From: JAEUMG01 sp046349315
GTDB taxonomy: Bacteria > Pseudomonadota > Alphaproteobacteria > Rhizobiales > Aestuariivirgaceae
Assembly: GCA_046349315.1 (NCBI GenBank)
Contig: JAXMCQ010000020.1
Span: 47,597-111,596 of the forward strand
Length of the DNA: 64,000 bases
Direction: 5' to 3'
Numbering within the stretch: position 1 is the stretch's first letter; each line of letters opens with the position of its first letter. The translations under genes were made by a program, and so were the position numbers. The notes beneath the pieces were generated by a model, which saw only the letters and a program-made list of their open reading frames with translations, was not told the DNA's origin and searched no databases. This document shows, in pieces, positions 17,163-26,278 of this stretch.

Positions 17163-18080
17163 CTACTTTTGCGGACCGCACAGGCCGATGTCGCGCTCAG
17201 CACGAAAAATATTTGAATGGAGATTGGCGATCCACTGACGCCCACTCGCCGTAACGTTCAAATAGCGGATCGCTGCCTGGACATGGGGTGCGACATTGTT
17301 CCAATAGAACTGCGGATATTTGTTAACTAGATCGGCAGGATTGTCATATCCCAGCTGTCGATTGAGACCGGACTCTTCGAACTCGTAGTAGAGCGCGTTT
17401 GCCTTGCGAATATAGTGCGGATCACCAAGTTGGCCGATGAGGTCTGCGGCTCGCAATAGTGCAACTTCCTCGTCAAACTCGGCGACATCTGCCACTCTGC
17501 TAACCGGAAAGCGTGAGCCTTCAACAGCCCGAGCGATACGCGCGGCGTCTAAGAGATCCACCCCTTCAAGCCGCTTCATAATAAAAAGCTTGGACCGGTT
17601 GACGTGATGAAGCAACAGGGCCGCATCTGAGGAGCCGCGCGGAAGTTTTATCTTCTTGCCCTCCTCGTTAATGACGAAACCATCGTCGTCATCACCAGGA
17701 AGTATTCCGCGCACATAGCCTATATCGTGTGTTAGACAGGCGACAATCAAATGCGCGTAGTCTATTGCTGGCATGTGCGTAAGCAGAGCCCGGCCGCGTA
17801 GAATGTCGTGGCCCGCAAGTGTCACCAGCATCGTATGCTCGACGTTATGGTAGAGTGCGTCGCTGTTGCCGATGAATTCCAAAGCGATTCGGGCGATTGA
17901 GGGAACGAGCTCAACGACCCTGGCGTCCTGCGAAAGACTACCGTACCGGCGGCTCATATATTTCGACAGAAATGAACCAAGAGCATTGGCGGTTAGTTCT
18001 GGGACCGTCATCATTGGATTTGCTTTCGGCCTATCCCCCGTAGCTTTTGCAAGCACCGCCAGATGATCAACCAACGGCAC
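17163..18080 (-). CDS. HD-domain (PDE-like) metal-dependent phosphohydrolase
   Basis: Up to 305 residues from a GTG at 18080; an ATG at 18014 is a sensible alternative. The motif order H-N-V-E-H-T ... LIVACLTHDIGY is that of HD-superfamily phosphohydrolases, close to the class I cyclic nucleotide phosphodiesterase pattern, with a further His pair near LLLHHVNRSKLFI. No sensor domain is seen. It is likely cytoplasmic and could hydrolyse a nucleotide or cyclic nucleotide; the substrate cannot be told. AT content here is higher than in neighbouring genes, hinting at acquired DNA. Two small ORFs follow it. Confidence 0.75.
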   Translation of the reverse strand: MPLVDHLAVLAKATGDRPKANPMMTVPELTANALGSFLSKYMSRRYGSLSQDARVVELVPSIARIALEFIGNSDALYHNVEHTMLVTLAGHDILRGRALLTHMPAIDYAHLIVACLTHDIGYVRGILPGDDDDGFVINEEGKKIKLPRGSSDAALLLHHVNRSKLFIMKRLEGVDLLDAARIARAVEGSRFPVSRVADVAEFDEEVALLRAADLIGQLGDPHYIRKANALYYEFEESGLNRQLGYDNPADLVNKYPQFYWNNVAPHVQAAIRYLNVTASGRQWIANLHSNIFRAERDIGLCGPQK

Positions 18081-18352
18081 TCTTCGGAAAAGCCAACAAA
18101 GCTAACTCGGCACCGTGACAGGCTTGTTGCACCGCTTGCGGAAGCAATCTTTTTCAGCGCGCTGGTTTGGCTGCTGGGGTGACACTTGCTGCTGTCGCTG
18201 CGGCCCCCCTGCCGTGGCGTCTCCAACGGATCCATTCGATCAAGTTTAGGTACGTGGAGAGTGAGGCCCCCCGTGAAGCTGTCTGCTAGGGCATTAACTC
18301 GGGCAGGGTTTCAAAAACGAAAATATTTATTCAATATCAATACCTTAACTCA

Positions 18353-18442
18353 TGGCGGAAGGGGAGGGATTCGAACCCTCGATACGCTTTCACGTATACA
18401 CACTTTCCAGGCGTGCGCCTTAAGCCTCTCGGCCACCCTTCC
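18353..18442 (-). tRNA. tRNA-Ser (GGA)
   Basis: 90-nt class II tRNA with encoded CCA end. The acceptor stem pairs GGAAGGG with CCCTTCC; the anticodon loop reads TGGAAAG giving anticodon GGA; a long variable arm (TATACGTGAAAGCGTA) and GTTCGAATC T-loop are present. Confidence 0.95.
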
Positions 18443-18557
18443 TTGCCGTCGCAGGCCCATGGTCCAAGTGCCTGATCGCGAAGCGGGCGCACTATACCGA
18501 TGACCGGCGCCCGTTCAAGCGCTGTTGCGAGCGAGTTTTCCGGCCTGGAGGGAGGCC

Positions 18558-19028
18558 TCAAGCCGCGTGCGGGGTCGAGGCCGCCGGCTCGATCAAAATG
18601 GCATAGAGCGCTGCCGCGTTATCGGTGCCACGCAACTTGGAGACGAGCGAGGGATCGCGCAGAAGCCGCGAAATTCGCGCCAATGCCTTCAAATGGTCGG
18701 CGCCCGCATGTTCCGGCGCCAGAAGCAGGAAAACGAGGTCGACCGGCTGGTCGTCGATCGCCTCGAAATCAACAGGCGCCGCCAGGCGGGCAAAAATACC
18801 ATGGACGCGATCGAGACCGGGAAGCTTGGCGTGCGGGATCGCGATCCCCTGCCCGAGCCCGGTCGAACCCAGCTTTTCGCGCTGGAGGAGTGCCTCATAA
18901 ATGGCGCGCTGGTCGAGCCGGGTAAGTTGGCCTGCGGCCTGCGCCAGTTCATGCAGCAATTGCTTTTTGCTTTGGGCCTTGAGGTGCGGCAGCACCGCAT
19001 TGGCAGCGATGATATCGGCGAGATTCAT
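18558..19028 (-). CDS. ptsN: PTS IIA-like nitrogen-regulatory protein PtsN
   Basis: 156 residues, full length for EIIA-Ntr. The phosphorylatable histidine is His66 in GIAIPHAKLPGL, and LGSTGLGQGIA just before it is highly conserved. It takes phosphate from PtsP/NPr and regulates rather than transports (potassium and nitrogen control). Last gene of the rpoN-hpf-ptsN run, 48 bp downstream of hpf; this order is conserved in proteobacteria. Confidence 0.95.
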   Translation of the reverse strand: MNLADIIAANAVLPHLKAQSKKQLLHELAQAAGQLTRLDQRAIYEALLQREKLGSTGLGQGIAIPHAKLPGLDRVHGIFARLAAPVDFEAIDDQPVDLVFLLLAPEHAGADHLKALARISRLLRDPSLVSKLRGTDNAAALYAILIEPAASTPHAA

Positions 19029-19076
19029 GGCAGGGTAGCCCCTGGTGAGAAACGCAGAAACACGGTGAACTCCCCG

Positions 19077-19661
19077 CTATTTGCCCGAATTTTGCGCGCC
19101 GGCGTCGAGCCAGCCAATATTGCCGTCATGGCGGCGGTAGACGACATTGATGCCGCCGTCGCGCGCGCTCTTGAACAGAACGAAGGGGTTCGTCGAGATA
19201 TCGAGCTGCATAACTGCCTCCCCGACGGACAGTTCCGGAATGCTCGCCGGACTTTCAGCGATGACGACCGGGTTGAGATCGGCGGCCTCCTGGTCATGCT
19301 CGGCGCCGGGCGCTGCGATAACAAAGCTCTGCGCCTCGAAACTCGCGACCGGCTCGACTCTCGACTTATGATGATCTTTGAGCCGATTCTTGTATCGCCT
19401 CAACTGCTTCTCGAGATGGCTCGCCGCCTCCTCGAAACTTGGCATGGCGTCGGCGGCGCTGCCATGGGCCTGGAGGGTCAGACCGGTCCTCAGGCGCAAG
19501 GTGCACTCCGTCACAAAGGCCGAGCGCTGCTTTTCAACCGTGACGTGCGCGCCCGAGGTTCCATCGAAAAACCGTTCGGCGATTAGTTGGAGGCGTTGCT
19601 CGATGTGGTTTGTCAGCGCGCTGCCGACATTCAGGTTCTTGCCTGTAATCTGGACCTGCAT
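19077..19661 (-). CDS. hpf: Ribosome hibernation promoting factor, long form
   Basis: 194 residues from the ATG at 19661 (MQVQITGKNL), the canonical family start; the in-frame upstream codons are not typical. An N-terminal S30AE ribosome-binding domain (about 1-105) and a separate C-terminal dimerisation domain (about 135-190, with TNPFVLFKSARDGGINVVYR) identify the long form that forms 100S ribosome dimers directly. Lies between rpoN and ptsN. Confidence 0.94.
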   Translation of the reverse strand: MQVQITGKNLNVGSALTNHIEQRLQLIAERFFDGTSGAHVTVEKQRSAFVTECTLRLRTGLTLQAHGSAADAMPSFEEAASHLEKQLRRYKNRLKDHHKSRVEPVASFEAQSFVIAAPGAEHDQEAADLNPVVIAESPASIPELSVGEAVMQLDISTNPFVLFKSARDGGINVVYRRHDGNIGWLDAGAQNSGK

Positions 19662-19855
19662 AGTCTCGGGAAATCCTTCCGGCGCTCCCAGCCGATGTGG
19701 GTAGGCCATGCGCCTCAGTCAATCTACTCGTGTTTCGCACCGGGCGATCCGCCTCAAAATCTGGCGCCTGGCTCCCCTGCCAGGATGTTGACCGCCGTCA
19801 CAGCGGCGCGGAAACTAGTCGCGGTCCCCGCCCAAGTCAACCATTGCGAAGGGTT

Positions 19856-21370
19856 TCAGGCGCGGTAGGCGCGGTTTTCCCGCCGGCGCTGAACGGATGA
19901 TGGAATATTGAGTGATTCCCGATATTTAGCGACCGTCCGCCGGGCGATCTCAATGCCTTCCTTGCGCAAGCATTCGACAATCTGGTCGTCGGAAAGGACG
20001 TTTTCGGCCGATTCCGATACGATGAGCTCCCTGACGCGGTGACGCACCGCTTCCGCCGAATGCGCATCGCCGCCTTCGGCTGAGGCAATGGCGGTCGTAA
20101 AGAAATATTTCAATTCGAAAATACCGCGCGGCGTCGCCATGTATTTGTTCGACGTGACGCGGCTCACCGTTGATTCATGCATGGAAATCGCGTCCGCCAC
20201 CGTCTTCAAATTCAATGGGCGCAGGTGCTGGATACCAAGGACAAGGAAGGCATCCTGCTGGCGTACGATCTCACGCGCAACCTTGAGGATGGTCTTGGCG
20301 CGCTGGTCGAGGCTCTTGACCAACCAGGCGGCGTTGGCCTGGCATTCCGAGAGATAGACCTTGTCCTCTTCGCGCGCGGCATGCTTCGACACCCGCGCCA
20401 TATACTGATTGTTCACGAGCACGCGCGGCAAAGTCTCGCTGTTCAATTCAACCAGCCACGTTCCGTCGGGCGCGCCGCGCACAAAGATGTCCGGTACAAC
20501 CGATTGAACCGGATCGGCACCGAAGGCGAAGCCGGGTTTGGGATTCAGCCGCCTGATCTCGGCGACCATTTCCTTGATGTCTTCGAGATCGACCTTGCAG
20601 GCCGTCTTCAATGCTGCAAAGTCGCGTTTGCGGATGAGATCGAGATTGGCAAGCAGCGCGGCCATGGCGGGATCATAGCGGTCGCGATCCTTGAGCTGCA
20701 GCGCCAGGCATTCGGCGAGATCGCGCGCGAAGACGCCAGGCGGATCGAAACCCTGGAGCACATTGAGCACGCGCTCGACATGATCGACGTCGGTGCCGAG
20801 AATAGTCGCTATCGATTGCACATCGCTGGTGAGATAACCGGCCTCGTTGACCGTTCCGATCAATTGCTGGCCGATCAGGCGGTCAGCCGGGTCGACGAGT
20901 GCGAGAGGCAGCTGCTCGGTCAAATGCTCGACAAGGGTCGTGCCCCTGGTGAGCGAGGCATCGAAATCGAGGCCCTCGCCGTCGATCGCAACGCCCCTGG
21001 TGGCACGGAGCAGCGACCAGTTCGAATCGCTTTGACCTGCCTCGGGGCGTGCCGCGGCATCGGCGCGGGCTTCGTCGGGATAGACATTGGCTAGATCGGT
21101 GTCGAGGGATTCAAGCTTGTCGGCGGCGCCGGCATCGCTGGCAAGCGCACTCGCCACATCGGCGGGCTGCGTCTCTTCCGGGGCGATGCGCTCGGCCTCG
21201 GCTTCGCCGCGTTCGTCGCGTTCAAGCAGAGGATTGCGTTCGAGTTCGCCCTCGACAAAAGCCTGCAATTCGAGATTGGACATTTGCAGCAGCTTGATCG
21301 CCTGCTGCAATTGCGGGGTCATGACCAGGGATTGTCCCTGGCGAAGTTCGAGCCGCTGGGTTAGCGCCAT
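19856..21370 (-). CDS. rpoN: RNA polymerase sigma-54 factor
   Basis: 504 residues. Region I is glutamine/leucine-rich (RQGQSLVMTPQLQQAIKLLQ), region II is acidic, and the C-terminus carries the RpoN box ARRTVAKYRE that reads the -24 element. Complete and apparently functional. Directs transcription of nitrogen, transport and motility genes with enhancer-binding activators. It follows lptB closely, as in most alphaproteobacteria. Confidence 0.97.
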   Translation of the reverse strand: MALTQRLELRQGQSLVMTPQLQQAIKLLQMSNLELQAFVEGELERNPLLERDERGEAEAERIAPEETQPADVASALASDAGAADKLESLDTDLANVYPDEARADAAARPEAGQSDSNWSLLRATRGVAIDGEGLDFDASLTRGTTLVEHLTEQLPLALVDPADRLIGQQLIGTVNEAGYLTSDVQSIATILGTDVDHVERVLNVLQGFDPPGVFARDLAECLALQLKDRDRYDPAMAALLANLDLIRKRDFAALKTACKVDLEDIKEMVAEIRRLNPKPGFAFGADPVQSVVPDIFVRGAPDGTWLVELNSETLPRVLVNNQYMARVSKHAAREEDKVYLSECQANAAWLVKSLDQRAKTILKVAREIVRQQDAFLVLGIQHLRPLNLKTVADAISMHESTVSRVTSNKYMATPRGIFELKYFFTTAIASAEGGDAHSAEAVRHRVRELIVSESAENVLSDDQIVECLRKEGIEIARRTVAKYRESLNIPSSVQRRRENRAYRA

Positions 21371-21385
21371 GAGCCGGCTGCCCCG

Positions 21386-22240
21386 CTACAAGGAGAACTG
21401 GTCGCCTAGATAGTAGCGGCGAACGTCCGGATCGCTGACAATATCCTGCGGGGAGCCTTCGGTCAGGACCTTGCCCTCGTGGATGATGAGGGCCCGGTCA
21501 ATGAGTTCGAGCGTCTCTCGCACGTTGTGATCCGTAATAAGCACCCCGATTCCCCGAGCCGTAAGCTGTCGCACCAGGTTGCGAATATCACCGATTGCGA
21601 TCGGGTCGATTCCGGCAAAAGGCTCGTCGAGGAGCATGAATTCTGGTCGGGCGGCGAGGGCGCGGGCAATTTCCACGCGGCGACGCTCTCCGCCAGATAA
21701 AGAAACAGCCGACGTGCGGCGAAGATGGGCGATTGAGAATTCATCGAGCAACTCACGCAACTCACTCTCGCGCCTGTCCCGGTTCGGTTCCACGAACTCG
21801 AGCACCGCGAGTATGTTGTCCTCAACCGTGAGCCCGCGAAAGATCGAACTCTCTTGGGGCAGATACCCGATACCCAGCCTGGCGCGCTGGTACATCGGCA
21901 AATGCGTAATATCCACCCCGTCCAGACTTATCGTTCCCCGATCCGCCGCCACGAGTCCGGTGATCATGTAGAACACCGTCGTCTTGCCGGCGCCATTGGG
22001 TCCCAGCAGCCCCACGGCTTCCCCGCGCCGGACGGCCAAGCTCACACCACGTACCACGGGCCGACGCCGATAGCTTTTCGCCAATTCGGTCGCCACCAGG
22101 CCCGGCTGGTCCGCTAGCCGGTCTCGGGACGAAAAGCGGGCTTGGGTTCCATCGGCCTGTTGAGCTTCGCTTGCCCATCGTGCTGATACCGAGCCCGGAT
22201 TCGACCGTCGAGCCGTCGAGACTTCACCGTTCTGCGCCAC
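21386..22240 (-). CDS. lptB: LPS export ABC transporter ATPase LptB
   Basis: Walker A GPNGAGKTT, signature LSGGERRR, Walker B FMLLDEPF followed by AGID, switch His in ITDHN: a complete ATPase. With LptFG it extracts lipopolysaccharide from the inner membrane. The 284-residue frame begins at a GTG at 22240 and has about 48 extra N-terminal residues compared with the usual length; the GTG at 22096 (VATELAKSYRRR) would give the standard protein. Part of lptC-lptA-lptB-rpoN. Confidence 0.95.
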   Translation of the reverse strand: MAQNGEVSTARRSNPGSVSARWASEAQQADGTQARFSSRDRLADQPGLVATELAKSYRRRPVVRGVSLAVRRGEAVGLLGPNGAGKTTVFYMITGLVAADRGTISLDGVDITHLPMYQRARLGIGYLPQESSIFRGLTVEDNILAVLEFVEPNRDRRESELRELLDEFSIAHLRRTSAVSLSGGERRRVEIARALAARPEFMLLDEPFAGIDPIAIGDIRNLVRQLTARGIGVLITDHNVRETLELIDRALIIHEGKVLTEGSPQDIVSDPDVRRYYLGDQFSL

Positions 22241-22280
22241 CGGGATTACCGCCCATTTCCATTAATTTAGCGTAAAATAA

Positions 22281-22838
22281 TCACTTTTGATCGTTCACGA
22301 AGCTGCCGCGTACGCGGCCGCCTGTCAGCTCGCTCTTATTGGTATCGAGGTCAACGAAGAGCTTGGTGCCGGTCAAGACGTTCTTGCCCTGCACAATCTT
22401 AACATTTTCGCCAACCGTCAGATCATTGGCCTTGACGTCCATTTTGGCCCATTTGCCGGTGACCGTCTGCTTGTCGGTGACGATAACGACGTTGCCGGTG
22501 GCGTCGAGGAACGTCACATCGCTCTTCTTTTCCTTGGTGGTCGGATCAATGACGTCGGCATAGGTGACGACCAGTTCGTCGCAGGTCAAATGCACGTCGG
22601 TGCGCTTGGCATCGACATTGCCTTTGAAGACGGCCTGCTTCTTCTCGTCGAAGATTTCCATCTGGTCAGCTTCGATGTTCACTTCCTTGGGAACGGCGTC
22701 CTTCTTGCCGGGCTTGGCCGCCTTTTCGGTCTTGGCCGCCGCCGGCTGCTCGGACGTCGTCTGGGCGAGGCCAGGCGCCGCGGCGAGGCACAAGGCGAGA
22801 ATGGCGCCAAGAGGCGCGACACGCTTCAAATTGGTCAT
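22281..22838 (-). CDS. lptA: LPS transport periplasmic protein LptA
   Basis: 185 residues with a signal peptide (ILALCLAAAPGLAQ). An alanine/lysine-rich linker is followed by the OstA-type beta-jellyroll (VNIEADQMEIFDEKKQAVFKG...GNVVIVTDKQTVTGKWAKMD). It forms the periplasmic bridge that carries LPS from LptC to LptD. Its ATG overlaps the stop of lptC by 4 bp. Confidence 0.93.
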   Translation of the reverse strand: MTNLKRVAPLGAILALCLAAAPGLAQTTSEQPAAAKTEKAAKPGKKDAVPKEVNIEADQMEIFDEKKQAVFKGNVDAKRTDVHLTCDELVVTYADVIDPTTKEKKSDVTFLDATGNVVIVTDKQTVTGKWAKMDVKANDLTVGENVKIVQGKNVLTGTKLFVDLDTNKSELTGGRVRGSFVNDQK

Positions 22839-23491
22839 GGCTTGCCGTCTCCTTCGCCGGGCTTGTTCATGAACTTGGCCCGGACCCTATCCTTAAACAG
22901 TATGTTCTTGCCGTCATCGGTTATTTCAAGGCTATTGGCATTGATCGTGCCCGAGCCAAAAACCACCACAACCGGCGTATCGGAGGTCATCTTCTTGGTC
23001 GTCGTATCGACATGGGCGCGGTCCATGTCGGCCGTGAAGCGCCCTTCCGAAACAATATGAACCTTGCCGGCAAGGTCGAGCGTCTTGGCGTCGGTATCGT
23101 ACAAGCCGCCATTGGCGGCGAGCGTGATAATTTCACCGCTATTGCGCTGGAAACGGCCCGATACGATGGTCAGGTGGACCTTGTGCGGCTCCTTCTGGTC
23201 CTGAAGGGCCGTCTCGGAAGAGAAGGTGTAAGGCTGGTTTTCCTTATCGAAGCCGGTGACGGTCGCGGTCGATGCCGTGCCCTGTTCGGGGTTGTCGACC
23301 ACGGTCGGAGCGACCGGCGGCTTCGGTATCAGAGCGTTAAACACGCCCGCCTGCCAGAAAAACGAACCGATCAGCGCCAGCGCCGCCAAAATCGCAGCCC
23401 AGCCGATAAAGGGCGCCAAGCGATAGCGCGTCATGGCGCCAGACAGCGCCCGCGCATCGCCGGTCCTGGCGCTAGTGTGCAAAGACGTCAT
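22835..23491 (-). CDS. lptC: LPS export system protein LptC
   Basis: 218 residues from the ATG at 23491, which overlaps the RNase D gene end by 20 bp; ATG 23434 is an alternative and longer starts run further into the RNase D gene. One N-terminal transmembrane helix (FIGWAAILAALALIGSFFW) anchors a periplasmic OstA-like domain. It links LptBFG to LptA. Translationally coupled to lptA. Confidence 0.9.
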   Translation of the reverse strand: MTSLHTSARTGDARALSGAMTRYRLAPFIGWAAILAALALIGSFFWQAGVFNALIPKPPVAPTVVDNPEQGTASTATVTGFDKENQPYTFSSETALQDQKEPHKVHLTIVSGRFQRNSGEIITLAANGGLYDTDAKTLDLAGKVHIVSEGRFTADMDRAHVDTTTKKMTSDTPVVVVFGSGTINANSLEITDDGKNILFKDRVRAKFMNKPGEGDGKP

Positions 23492-24083
23492 CCTCGGTCC
23501 AGCCGCCGAGGTCGAGGGCGGCCCGCACCGGCACGCATTCGAAGCATTTGCGGGCAAGTTCAGTGCGGTCTTCACGCTCGAGCATCTGGTCGAGCCGGCT
23601 CTTCAGTTCATGGAGGTAGATGACGTCCTGGGCAGCATATTGCTTCTGGGCATCAGAGATCACATGGGCGCCCCAGTCGGAACTCTGCTGAGTCTTGTTG
23701 ATCTCGATGCCGAGCAGTTCGCGAATCAGATCCTTGAGGCCGTGCCTGTCGGTATAGGTGCGCACCAGTTTCGACGCGATCTTGGTGCAATAGAGGGGTG
23801 CTACGTCGATACCGAGATAGACCTTCAGGGCGGCGACATCGAAGCGGGCGAAATGGAAAATCTTGAGCACGTCCGGATTGGTGAGCAGCGCCTTGAGGCG
23901 CGGTGCGTCGTAGTTGGTGCGGTCGAGCTGGACGAGATGGGCATTGCCGTCGCCCGCGGAAAGCTGGACCAGACAAAGCTTGTCGCGGCGCGGCAGCAGC
24001 CCCAACGTCTCGGTATCCACCGCAACGGCTGGTCCAAAGTCGATCGCGGCGGGCAAGTCGCCCCTATAAAGCTTTATGGACAT
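23472..24083 (-). CDS. Ribonuclease D-like 3'-5' exonuclease, short form
   Basis: 203 residues. The DEDD exonuclease motifs are present: Exo I AVDTETLGL, Exo II HFARFDVAAL, Exo III YAAQDVIYLHEL. The HRDC domains of full-length RNase D are missing, as usual for the short alphaproteobacterial form located beside lptC. Probably trims tRNA or other structured RNA 3' ends. A tRNA-Leu gene lies 13 bp upstream on the same strand. Confidence 0.9.
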   Translation of the reverse strand: MSIKLYRGDLPAAIDFGPAVAVDTETLGLLPRRDKLCLVQLSAGDGNAHLVQLDRTNYDAPRLKALLTNPDVLKIFHFARFDVAALKVYLGIDVAPLYCTKIASKLVRTYTDRHGLKDLIRELLGIEINKTQQSSDWGAHVISDAQKQYAAQDVIYLHELKSRLDQMLEREDRTELARKCFECVPVRAALDLGGWTEDDVFAH

Positions 24084-24096
24084 GGGTGCCTGTGAA

Positions 24097-24181
<85 letters not shown>

Positions 24182-24274
24182 ACTGGCGCGGTGTCATAAA
24201 GGTGCCCAGTCGCCATTGTCAACCTGAAGCGGCTTTTGGCGGCCAATTGCGGCCTAACCGGGGCGGCAAAATAC

Positions 24275-24416
24275 GTCCTCGCCCGCCTGCGGGAGAGGAC
24301 AGGGGCCCATTGCGAAGCAATGGGAAAGGTGAGGGGGCCTTTGCCTGACGCACCCCTCATCTACCCACGTCGCTCACGCGCCGCAGGGCCCTTCTTCTCC
24401 CGCAGGCGGGAGAAGA
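24275..24416. repeat. Dispersed palindromic repeat, family A (copy 1)
   Basis: Three hairpins in a row between tRNA-Leu and lepA: a GTCCTCGCCCGC/GCGGGAGAGGAC inverted repeat (24275-24300), CCCATTGC-GAA-GCAATGGG (24306-24324), and TCTTCTCCCGC/GCGGGAGAAGA (24393-24416). The first two recur almost exactly at 30011-30070. A REP-like intergenic element. Confidence 0.75.
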
Positions 24417-24424
24417 CGATTCGT

Positions 24425-26227
24425 TCAATTCTCATCCATCTTGAGCGCGGCGATGAAGGCTTCCTGCGGGATTTCGACCTTGCCGAATTGCCGCATCTTC
24501 TTCTTGCCCTCCTTCTGCTTATCGAGAAGCTTTCTCTTGCGCGTGATGTCGCCGCCATAGCATTTGGCGGTCACGTCCTTGCGCATCGCCGACAACGTCT
24601 CGCGCGCCACAATCTTGCCGCCGATCGCCGCCTGGATCGGCACCTGGAACATGTGGCGCGGGATCAATTCCTTCAATTTCTCGCACATGACACGGCCACG
24701 CTGCTCGGCGCGCGCCCGATGCACGACCATCGCCAATGCATCGACCGGCTCGGCATTGACGAGGATCGACAGACGCACGAGATCACCCTCCTCATACCCA
24801 ATCATCTTGTAGTCGAAACTCGCATAGCCTCGGCTTACGGATTTGAGCCGGTCGTAGAAATCAAACACCACTTCATTGAGCGGCAATTCATAGACGAGCA
24901 TGGCGCGGGTGCCGGCATAGGTGAGCTGCTTCTGGCGGCCGCGGCGGTCCTCGCAGAGCTTCAGGATCGAGCCGAGATATTCGTCGGGAACCAGGATCGT
25001 CGCCTCGATCCATGGCTCCTCGATCGACAGGATCAAGGTCGCATCGGGCAAATCGACCGGATTGTGCAACTCGATCTGCTCGCCCGAACGCAAATTCACT
25101 TTGTAGATGACCGATGGCGCGGTGGTGATGATATCGACATTGAATTCGCGCTCGATCCGCTCACGGATGATTTCGAGGTGAAGCAGCCCCAGAAACCCGC
25201 AGCGAAAACCGAAGCCGAGGGCAGCGGAGGTTTCCATATCATAGGAGAAGCTTGCATCATTGAGACGCAACTTCCCCATCGCCTCGCGCAAGTCCTCAAA
25301 GCGCGCCGCATCGACGGGGAAGAACCCCGCAAAGACCACGGGCTGTGCGGGCTTGAAGCCCGGCAAGGCTTGCGACGCCGGACGCTTCTCGTCAGTGACC
25401 GTATCACCGACGCGGGTGTCGGCGACCTGCTTGATTGCCGCGGTGAAGAAGCCGATCTCGCCCGGCCCCAGGCTTTCGACCATTTCCTTCTTCGGCCGCG
25501 AAATGCCGACGCGCTCGGCCTGATAGGAGGCGTTGGTCGACATCAAGGTGATGCGCTGGCCCTTCTTCAATTCGCCGTCGACGACACGCACCAAAACAAC
25601 GACGCCCAAATAGGGATCGTACCAGCTATCGACGAGAAGAGCCTTCAAAGGTGCTTCGCGATCGCCCTTGGGCGCCGGCAGGCGATGCACGATCGCTTCC
25701 AGCACCTCCGGCACACCGATGCCGGTCTTGGCGGAGATCTCGAGTGCATCCGAGGCATCCAGCCCGATCACATCTTCGATCTGTTGGCGCACGCGATCCG
25801 GCTCGGCAGCCGGCAGGTCGACCTTGTTCAGGACCGGGATGATCTCGTGATTATTGGCGATCGCCTGATAGACATTGGCGAGCGTCTGGGCCTCCACGCC
25901 CTGGCTTGCATCGACGACGAGAAGCGAACCCTCGCAGGCAGCAAGCGAGCGCGACACCTCATAGGCGAAGTCGACATGGCCCGGCGTGTCGATGAGGTTG
26001 AGCACGTATTTCTCGCCATTCCTGGCGGTATAATCGAGGCGGACGGTATTGGCCTTGATGGTGATGCCGCGTTCGCGCTCAAGATCCATCGAATCGAGAA
26101 TCTGGTCCACCATCTCGCGGTCGGCGACGGCGCCACAAAGCTGGATCAAGCGGTCGGCCAGGGTCGATTTGCCGTGGTCGATATGCGCGATGATGGAGAA
26201 ATTGCGAATATGCTGGGGATCGGTCAT
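24425..26227 (-). CDS. lepA: Elongation factor 4 (LepA) GTPase
   Basis: 600 residues, full length. G-domain motifs: G1 AHIDHGKST, G3 DTPGHVDF, G4 NKVD. Domains II, III, V and the specific C-terminal domain ending in KKKMRQFGKVEIPQEAF are present. It binds ribosomes and helps remodel stalled or back-translocated complexes, associated with the membrane under stress. Monocistronic; followed by a palindromic repeat. Confidence 0.97.
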   Translation of the reverse strand: MTDPQHIRNFSIIAHIDHGKSTLADRLIQLCGAVADREMVDQILDSMDLERERGITIKANTVRLDYTARNGEKYVLNLIDTPGHVDFAYEVSRSLAACEGSLLVVDASQGVEAQTLANVYQAIANNHEIIPVLNKVDLPAAEPDRVRQQIEDVIGLDASDALEISAKTGIGVPEVLEAIVHRLPAPKGDREAPLKALLVDSWYDPYLGVVVLVRVVDGELKKGQRITLMSTNASYQAERVGISRPKKEMVESLGPGEIGFFTAAIKQVADTRVGDTVTDEKRPASQALPGFKPAQPVVFAGFFPVDAARFEDLREAMGKLRLNDASFSYDMETSAALGFGFRCGFLGLLHLEIIRERIEREFNVDIITTAPSVIYKVNLRSGEQIELHNPVDLPDATLILSIEEPWIEATILVPDEYLGSILKLCEDRRGRQKQLTYAGTRAMLVYELPLNEVVFDFYDRLKSVSRGYASFDYKMIGYEEGDLVRLSILVNAEPVDALAMVVHRARAEQRGRVMCEKLKELIPRHMFQVPIQAAIGGKIVARETLSAMRKDVTAKCYGGDITRKRKLLDKQKEGKKKMRQFGKVEIPQEAFIAALKMDEN

Positions 26228-26278
26228 TGCGGGCGGTGTTTCGCATCCGCCTTGCAGCCGGTCAAGCTTACCAAGATG

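Noticed and set aside
17163..18080. Defence-system call for the HD gene and small ORFs
   Set aside because: No nuclease, reverse transcriptase, toxin or effector partner is visible; HD domains are too general.
18011..18235. 74-residue frame at the 5' end of the HD gene
   Set aside because: Overlaps the HD gene in another frame and has no supporting signal.
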